Positions 48,701-58,235 of a stretch of DNA of 64,000 nucleotides are shown piece after piece. A model generated the notes under the pieces. That model did not search any database and was not told where the DNA came from. It saw only the letters and a program-made list of their open reading frames with translations. The stretch spans positions 1,098,431 to 1,162,430 of the forward strand of contig NW_019774402.1 of the NCBI RefSeq assembly GCF_001039355.2, read 5' to 3'. Both the position numbers and the translations under genes were made by a program. Source of the stretch: Lingula anatina (lineage: Eukaryota > Brachiopoda > Lingulata > Lingulida > Lingulidae). The stretch's first letter is position 1. Every line of letters begins with the position of its first letter.

Positions 48701-51700
48701 CATTGCCAACATCTATTAACAGCAATTTCATAAGTTTAAGGAAAATAAAAGGAATATAATTTTTTGAGAACTAACACCCAACATATCGTAAAAAAAAGTT
48801 GGATTTCCGTTCCATTTGGTTTTAAAAGAACAAGATATACATACACTGGGTTGAAACGCCACCTGTGTTTGACACTCCACTGGCTCCAGAGAAAAGTGTG
48901 GCACTGGCACGGGCAAAGGTGATACATTGTATCTGAGAGTAACATTGGTTATTATGCCAATAAGGTTTATCAGCGGGACAAGCACATCCAGCGCGGCATG
49001 GCAAAGTGCACGGCACGCCAATATTGGGTTGGTAGCATGTAGATGAGCACTGAGAAGCACACTGCTGGTAGGTCTGTCCGCCAGTACATGCTGTAACGGA
49101 AGAAAATAAAAATATAGATAAAACAACGAAAGAAATTGCAGAGATGAATGACATCATATGCTCCTCTTGATGTTTACATGAAGATAGTAAGCAATGTAAA
49201 ACGGTTAATGATCTTTGATTAGACACGCTGTCAATGACACCCTAGTTAAAAACGTCTAAAAGCACCGGACAAAAAGACTAACATCAACGAAATAATACTG
49301 TAATCATTACAAACGTATTAAGTATTTCTAATCATTGCACGGAATGTTTTGTTAAAATTCTGTGTTCTTTACTTTAAACTTGAAAGGATAAGTATCGTTA
49401 ACTCATCTAAGCTGAATGTACACTGAGTGTCTAGTAAATTATATTAAAAAAGAATGAATTAAGTTAACACGCTGTTACAGTTCTAGAACAAAAGGGTATA
49501 AATTAATCATCAGTAATAATTGACAGTATAGAAGTTGGGTTACACCATTTAGATATTTTCAAGCAGCATGCTTTCTGACAAGGATATAGATGACAGATAG
49601 CAAATAGATAAAAAAAAAAAAAGAAGAAGATAGTAACACCACAGTTATGTCTACCTGTAAAGCAAACCATATTGTGAAACTGGTGATCATATATATTAAT
49701 TCACATGTTAGAAAGTAATATTGCATATCTTATCTATAAATGAGGAAAATGATACTATGATGAACCTGCAATTGTACGGCACTGAAAATGCCATAGCTTG
49801 CATGGCAATTATGATTCAACGCCCTTGCATCCAGTAATCCCAACTCATGCATTTCTTGTCGCCTTTAAATGTATATTGACGGCTAGGGAGACACGGTGGG
49901 TGTTGTTATCGCTGTTGTCGTTTCTTGCCCTTTAAAACTCCACCGCTGTAGCATAGACAGGACTTCGTGTACCCTGTATATTGTGTCACGTCACTGATGT
50001 TAATGGGCTCACTTCCAGCATTAAAACGCTACGTAATCTAACTGGTTATGATTGTATTAGAAAAAGGCATAAGCACACTTCTGCCTGATATTCAACCAAT
50101 TTTCAAAGAGGTATGAAAAAATACATTTAGATTGTTGGGAGTATTTGTTATGGGAAACAGAGTTTATAAATTATCTCAAAATGCGAAAGTTGATTTGCAA
50201 TGCCTCCAAAACATTTTCTTTGGTTGTCGATAAGTGTGTTAATAGGTATCCAAACATCAAAATAAACTCAGAAGTTAGTTAAATCATCTGCTGAATGTTG
50301 TACATAAATATCTCAAAGCTATTCAAACAGTTTTGTTATTGTCAGGCTGAGAGATGTCAGTAAGCACACGATAAACTGAGCTTACAATAGATGATTCCTC
50401 CCGTACCAGAAGAACCAGGCGGACACTGATTTTCCTGGATGCACAATCCGTTATAATTGATAGGACGATACGATGGACACTGACAGCGTGGGACGCATGA
50501 TTGAGTGCATCGAGGTCGCCTGTTTATGCAGGTGGCAGTGCAGGCAGACCCACACTGCGTGTATATCTGTCCTCCACTGCAAACTAAAACACGCTATTTG
50601 TATTTAACACCAGTAATGTTACAAATAACAGTTATAACATACAGATTGGTACAACAAAGACTGGTTCAGATACAATAGTGGTTGGCAGTGGAAATGCATG
50701 GAATTGTGTTTTTTTTTTTTAAGTATACGTGTATATGGTGGCTCTATATTTAATCCGTTTGTTCGTTAGATTTACTATTGGAAACGTAAAACCGAAATTA
50801 ACATCTTCTGTTAATTTTGCCCTATAAAAGTAAAGTTCATCAAAATATGTCTAAATTAGACTAAGATGACTAAATTAAAAATATTTCACCCTCAATTCAT
50901 TTTCTTATCTCCCCTTCGCCAGATTTAGATGAGTTTCACCAGACTAAAGTTAAACCGATGTTACAAGTCCCATGCCTGTTAACTGAAGTGACATTCATTT
51001 TCTACAAGTTAACAACCACCTCAATCGTCTGCATCCATTGGTGCTGCATCTATGAATAATTATCTCCATTTAGCTTTCCCTGTAAAATGCGTTTTCCATA
51101 AAACGAAAGTGTTCCACGACGGAATAGATAAACCATGTATTATAAAATTGTTCGCTTACATACGGAGCCGCTGTTCTGAGATGAGATCCAACGGATTCTA
51201 CTTGGACACTGGTACGCTTGGATGCATTGTCCATTGTGAATTACTGGTTTACTGAATGGACACTGACATCGCTGTACACACTGGCCCGTGCACTTGGGGT
51301 TTGGGTTGTCACACGTGCGAATGCATGCTGACCCACAGCGAGTGAACACCTGACCACCGCTACATCCTACACCAAGTAAATGCAATCATCTGACAACTAG
51401 ATTAATACACACATTCTACACTACACAAGTCTGTGCAAGGTGGAGCAGTGTCTAATTGTATCTTATACCTTCCCGTGTAACAGCCGTTAATTGGTATCGG
51501 AGAACAATATTGGGGGGTTTAAGACGGTCTGTTATTATCAATCTGTGCAACTGTCTAGGAAATAGTATTTTTCCTGTTAAATCTCCGTTTTAATTACCAC
51601 TTTCACCTTGCATAGACCTTCATGTCGATATGGAATATAGAGTCCAATTTTGGGGAAAAAAAACAAGGAAAACTTTAAAACAAAATACTGCTCTTCAGGG

Positions 51701-54700
51701 ATTCACCGTTTTTGTACATCGTTCATTCAAAAATGGATTGTCCATTTTTGAATGAACAATGCGCAGTAAGAGTAAAAGGGGACAGTGTATGGGATTTCCG
51801 TGTTTTTAATAACTTTGGGATAGCCTTTAGTAATGTCCAAATGCACACTGGATCGTTCTTTGGAAAGAATACTAATATCCTGTTGCATAAAATAAAATAC
51901 AAGAAAAACGACATCGTTTATATGGCTTAACCAAAATGGAGGAGTGGTCCTACATGTAAAATTAGTACAAATATTATTGTATTTCGTCGCACCAAAATCC
52001 CGTTAACAGTCCCTATAAAATTATTTGCGACCCATTTATATTCAACATACTTATTATATCAGAAACATTCAGGGTTTAAAGCATACTATCAAGATTCTAA
52101 CTAAATTCTCTAAATACTCTGTATTGTTCTTTTACCTTTTTAAAGGTATTAGTTAAAACTTCTATTCAAATATAATTCTAGTAGATTCTATTCATATACT
52201 CTACTAATAGTTTGGTTTAGATCTAGTACTGTATGACTACCAATGAGATCATACAAAACTAAGCATGCACCCAAATCTTATTCCTACACATTTTACTTTA
52301 TATTTGGTTTTGAGGGGTTTTGACTATTTTCTAGATTTTCAGGGTAAAGATAAGCATCTGTCATTGGGCAATTCCCTGTGGTTGTAGGTATTTTTCAAAA
52401 GCACATTTAATCTAGGTCTATTTCTTAGAGCTTACTTGTAGGGGCGACCCCGGATATCCCGACATCGGTTCCACCTGGGCATTGGTTTTCTTCAACACAC
52501 TGCCCATTGTGATATATCGGTTTTGAAAATGGGCATTGACATCTTGCAACGCACTGCTGAGTGCAAGCAATATTCCTTCTCTGGCAGGTGCGGGTGCATG
52601 CTGAGCCACACTGCGTAAAAAACTGACCGCCGCTACAAGCTGAAGTAAGCAGGCGAATTCACAGACTAGCTTATAAGGGAAATGTTTTTGTGTCTTTGAC
52701 TACACGTGTCGAGTGCATAAGCACTAAGTCAACTGAATTCATCTAGAGACACATGCTCAATTTTTTTCCATTTTTCCTATTGAAAATTAGATGACCCTTC
52801 ATTTTATGGAGAAGCTAATAATGAACATAAAGGAAATAGTGCTTTTAATTAGCAGACATGTTCCATATCTAACTATACAAGGTTGATGTTTTTGCACGCA
52901 CGATTGCAAGAAGAACCACATATTACAAATACTTGACATGATGTTAATTGACAAAGTATATACGGGGCTGTGTACTTATACATGTGAGGGACACAAGCGG
53001 TAACAACATTTGTACAAATGAATTACACATACAGGTTTCGTGTGCACATAAACGTTGGGCAATGCAACGTGTAGGTAATCAACTATGCCACGACATCGCA
53101 AACATTCAAATGACAACTTACTTGTACCTGACCCAAGATTGTTTATACCGGTGTTAATTCCAGCGATGCTTCCAGAGGAACCTGATGGACATTGTGAAAT
53201 GCACCTGTTTTGGTGAAAGAATGGGGCGGAAGGTGGACACTGACAACGTGCTACACACTGATTTCCCAGGTTGCACTGCTGGCTGGGAGAGGCACATGTT
53301 CTGGTACATGGCGAACCACAGGTTGTATAAATTTGTCCCCCGGAACATGCTAAAAAGATAGAATTAAGATTTGACATAGTGGTTGATAGTTTGAGAGTAT
53401 TTATGAGAAACAAGGTTTATTTTGCAATGAAAACGGGCTGTTATCTTCAAGGATAAGTCAATATATCTTGATTTATCAAACATTTGCATAGCCACAATGG
53501 TGTGAAGTTGTTCTTACTCTGACTGCCACTTATCAGCTGCCCGTTTGCATTATAAATTTGTCCTTGTTGACCGATACCTAAAAGCAAGTAGGTAAGGCCA
53601 TGTTAAAGATATCAAATGTATCAATATTTTTCTTTTCATGCAGATACAAATACCCAAAATATAGTATTCCAATCGAGCATTATTATCTTGAAAATTATCA
53701 TTTCATTTTGAATTATAGCATTGTAGTTTGACTGTCACATTATATCTAGTTTGATTTATTATTAAAAGAACAGATAAAATTACCTATGTATCGTAATTTG
53801 AGCCCTACTGTTAAAATGGACACATACGTACCTTGATTTTGTCCAAACTGATTCTGGTTGAATTGATTCTGGTTCAATTGGTTCTGCTGGACTGAGCCTA
53901 GACGGCGTTGTTGGTTCAGTTGGAGTGCAACTAACATTGGAAAATGATCAGTTTACCAAAAAATGTGCAGAAATTCATTTTTTGGGTTATTCCTACAGAT
54001 TACCTTGATCATTAATTAAATTTTGAAGTGATAAGACCTCAAACAAATCTACGTTACAGGTCATTCATATTCACTGCCTGTGGCTTTTTTGTGATGTCGA
54101 GTTGGGCCCTGTGCAAATGTCGATTCTATAAATTCTACTAGAAAAACGCTGATCAACATTTTCACAAAGGAAACTTAGCATGCGACGAATGCACCATTCA
54201 ATTAATGACTATATAAATTGATATCCATGCACATTAAAAGCAACAAGAAGTATTTAAACAACTTTCTTCACTAATTTTAACTAACGTTGTCTGGTCTGTT
54301 CCCCGCATTGAGCTCCACGCCCATCTGAAAGAAGGGTACATGGGTTCTGTGTATCTGGATATTGGTCGCTTCTCCCGTACTCATCAGGTACACCCGTACC
54401 ACGGGCACAGGACATGGCGTTGGCCTCAAATCCTCCCAAACCGAGAGTACATTTGTAAAATATGCAGTGGTTGTTCATATCCTTGACAAATTGTCCGTCG
54501 CGCTGACATGGTGCCGCTGAATTCAGAAAAAAGAGCAAGTAAGTGGTGATCAGCATTATTGGTTTTCAAGGAAAATTGCAACATAATTTTTATTATGTCA
54601 CTTTGGTATTAGGCCATCTATTTTATGCATCTGCCAAAATTTAAGTTAAATTAGTATACAACCGAGATAATGGCTTTTTAAATTTGAATGAAAGAATTAA

Positions 54701-57700
54701 ACGAAAAACAATTAGCATAATGATTTTTCTCCGTATTTCTTTTCAAATTCAATCTTTATAAAGTTCATATTGTAAATCGCGTATAATGATCTTTTAGCTA
54801 ATAAAAACACATCTCCTGTCAACTTGCTTTGCATTTGGAGACATGAAAAGACATTCCCGTTATACAAAACCCTACCCATCTTCTAAATTCCAACTCTTTT
54901 CATTATATTTTTTGATAGTTGAGATATTGTTAACGTGACAAAACACGCCACGAGTTCAAGAAAAAAGAAATAAAACTAAACATTTTCAACGTCAACAGCA
55001 TTACTTTGACCTTGACGAAACCGCAAGTTCAGGTTTAATAGTCAATCAGCAACTTTTCCCGGGGGAAAACGCATAAGGATGTTATTAAATAAATCTAGGG
55101 ATGTTATTAAATAAATTTTATATTGTCCTTGTGTATTGGCACCAATTCTGTACACATTATGAATACGTCAGGATCATTTCCATAAGAACAACGATAAGGA
55201 GAAGACGATTCAAAATTATAGGCTTTTGTTAATAGAGAATAGTGACTCATTAAAAGAAGGTGGTCAATTAAGGGGGTCTGCAGGTAAGAATTATTTGGCT
55301 ACAGACACGATGTGACACTACCACATTTTCTGTCACGCAAATGATATTTTAATCAAGCATTTGAGTGTTATCTCGTATATTCGATCAAATTTCTCACACA
55401 GGAGGAAGGGCACAATGAAAATATGCGTTCATAACAAACTTGGTGCGTATGAAAAATATGTTGCGTATTTTCTAATTAAATAAATATAGTAATTATTTGC
55501 ACCCATTATGAAAATATTCTGATGAGGTAAACTGCAGCATTGATTGAAGTCTGTATGCAAAATAAAAGCCCTCCATGGAAAATTTGGATCTTAGCAATAT
55601 GACCTTTTTATATCTGCAGAAGAATGGGCCTTATAAAACCTGGGTGGGAATTTATCGTTTGCAAGCAATCAGATTAAGAAGAAGAATAATAAGATTAAAT
55701 CTACCACATTTGAACTGCTCGATTGTGCCTTAGGTAATACAAGTAGAAGACTTCAGTCCAAAATTGTATTTGTCCTTTTTTTATCCCCTTGATATTATTA
55801 CATGACAGTGTTGCGCGTTCTACCTTGCCTATTATTTGCACTTCTTTTGCCAAATACGGTGATGTTCTCAGTTAGAGAAAACTGGACCCCCCCCCCCCCC
55901 ACCACACACACACACACACACCTCGGAAGACAATTTCTGAACTTTTAAACGCTTACGGTGATAAGGTATCTTATTACAACTGGAAAAACGTCTTTAAGCG
56001 CAATTGTACGTGATTAATCACAGCAGGGAAGGAAAACATGTTAATAAATCTTCTGAACAGGGATTAAATACAATGCATTTTCATTTTCTTTGAAATTTTC
56101 AAGAAATATCTGCATGTCGTGACAGAAGTGTTCAAGTGGGTGTGTCGAAAAGTAAGCAACTATCCAAACATATTGACTTATCAATTAGATATCAACATGT
56201 CCATTGTGCCGGGTATTGACCGACTGGTGGATCAGTGTGTAGGTAAGCCGCTTTGTATAAGTTACTCTCATATCAGTTTCCATCTTATATATAACAAGCT
56301 GGCCAATTACATTGCCATTAGAAAAGATTGAAAACGATAACCAGCGATATGGACACCGCGACTCCACGGAAATGGTCTCCAATTTTGTAACCACTTAACA
56401 GACGCTGTATAAACTACGTGAGTGCCACTTAACATTTTCCGTTAACAAGGCCTAATTTATTGCATCGTTGCATGTACCGCTATGATGCCTATCTAACACC
56501 GGTATTTAACTGGAAGTCGTAATTTCCTTGCACATTTTAATCGTTGCTAATAGCTCATTGAGATCTGTTAAAGTATTATACATTAAAGGAAAAATATATT
56601 ATATTATATTATACTATATTATATTATATTATATTATATTATATTATATTATATTATATTATGATTTGTAAATCTATGCTTTGTCACAAGCGAGAAATAG
56701 AGAATGAAACAATTACAGAGTTATTCAAATACACTTTGGAACAGCTTTTTGAGGAAATCAGTGGAGATGGGGATATGCTCCTGGCGTATCAAATATTAAA
56801 TTAAACCAAGTATGATATGTGAAAAACCAAAAGTACATACAAAAGACAAATGAGATTTTTTTAGATGTTTTGATATTAGATATGATATTAAATATACTAT
56901 GTATATTCAATTCTCTTGACAAAAATAACAATTTATTTGATATCAACAATCAAACCACCTCTGACCGATTCACTTGTGACATGCTTTGGTTAAGTACCAT
57001 ATGGTTTATGAAGGCTTAATTACTATGAAAATGGTCACGATCTGACCGCGGTCACACGCTCGAGTTTATCAAGGTAGTCTCGTGCCAATTCGGAGCCAGT
57101 TAACATCCTATCAGTTTAACGCTTCGACACGGTCGGGCGATAATTATAAACCTCGACGGGGAAATAGCTGGCAAATCTTGAAACAAGCAGTTTGGTAACA
57201 GACCTGGTAAATAAACCAGTTAGACTTGCAAATACTGCCTAACTGACTGGTGATTCAACTGAGAATCCAAACCGGGTTCTAAATAGGCATTATTTCATAT
57301 ATACTTACATCTCAAGCTTGTCGGTTGAAAGACATCGGCAATGTTTGCGTGGAAAGGTGAATGGATTTTTTTACTTCTTTTGTGCAATTATAAATACATC
57401 ATAATCCTTCCATTTTAACTTATTGTGAACTGTAGAATTCTGGCATAGAATAGAATGAAAAACGCGGTTGTGTCCCTAAAAGAAAGTTCCCAACACGTCA
57501 TATAAGGATATTGCGACTTGTAGAGTTTCAAAGAAGTTAAAACTCGCGTGTTCTTTCTTTCAGCTTCATATAGAGAATATTGTGTTTAACAATAATAAGA
57601 TGTAACAATAATACATCCAGACCAAATAAATCTTGTCAATCTTGAATCAAATTTTTAAAACGATCTTTTCAGAAGGCAAGGGTATTTAGTTTTCCATCAA

Positions 57701-58200
57701 AGAACAGTGAAGCAGTTTCAGATGGTGTATCAAACAACTATTGACATATTACAGCCAAATCAAATAATTCCTTGGCGAGAAATACTACATGAAGCGTATT
57801 TTAATCGCGCTTTCGATATTTTTATTTAATTATTTTATTTACATGTTTATTTATTTATTTTATTTTATTTTTTGCTCATACTTAGCTTCACGTGAAGAAC
57901 CATAATTTCGCTCTTTCCTACCGAAATACATTTTCATCTATTGTCATCATTTATCTCTGTATGCATAATCTCGAATCTCTGTTGTGTTTTCATTTCAGCT
58001 ACTTACGTAGTTTAATTGTTTAAAACAGATCATTTACGCCTTACCATTGTTCTTAAACACAGTTTCATTTTAATATAAAAAAGACTGGTCTTTCTTCCTG
58101 GCTCGCATCATACAAGTCAGATGGTTCTACTGTAGATATTAGTTTTTGAAAAGAAATCTTACCTGGTGCCGGCTGCATGGAGATCCCACTCATCCCCTGC

Positions 58201-58235
<35 letters not shown>

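Noticed and set aside
34969-49090. Regularly spaced repeats resembling an array (CRISPR-like at first glance)
   Set aside because: Repeat units are ~255-bp coding exons with splice sites in an animal genome, not short palindromic repeats with spacers.
35591-49126. Many extra minus-strand frames rich in Val/Leu/Ile over TIL exons
   Set aside because: Shifted-frame shadows that repeat because the TIL exons repeat; they lack the ten-Cys pattern.
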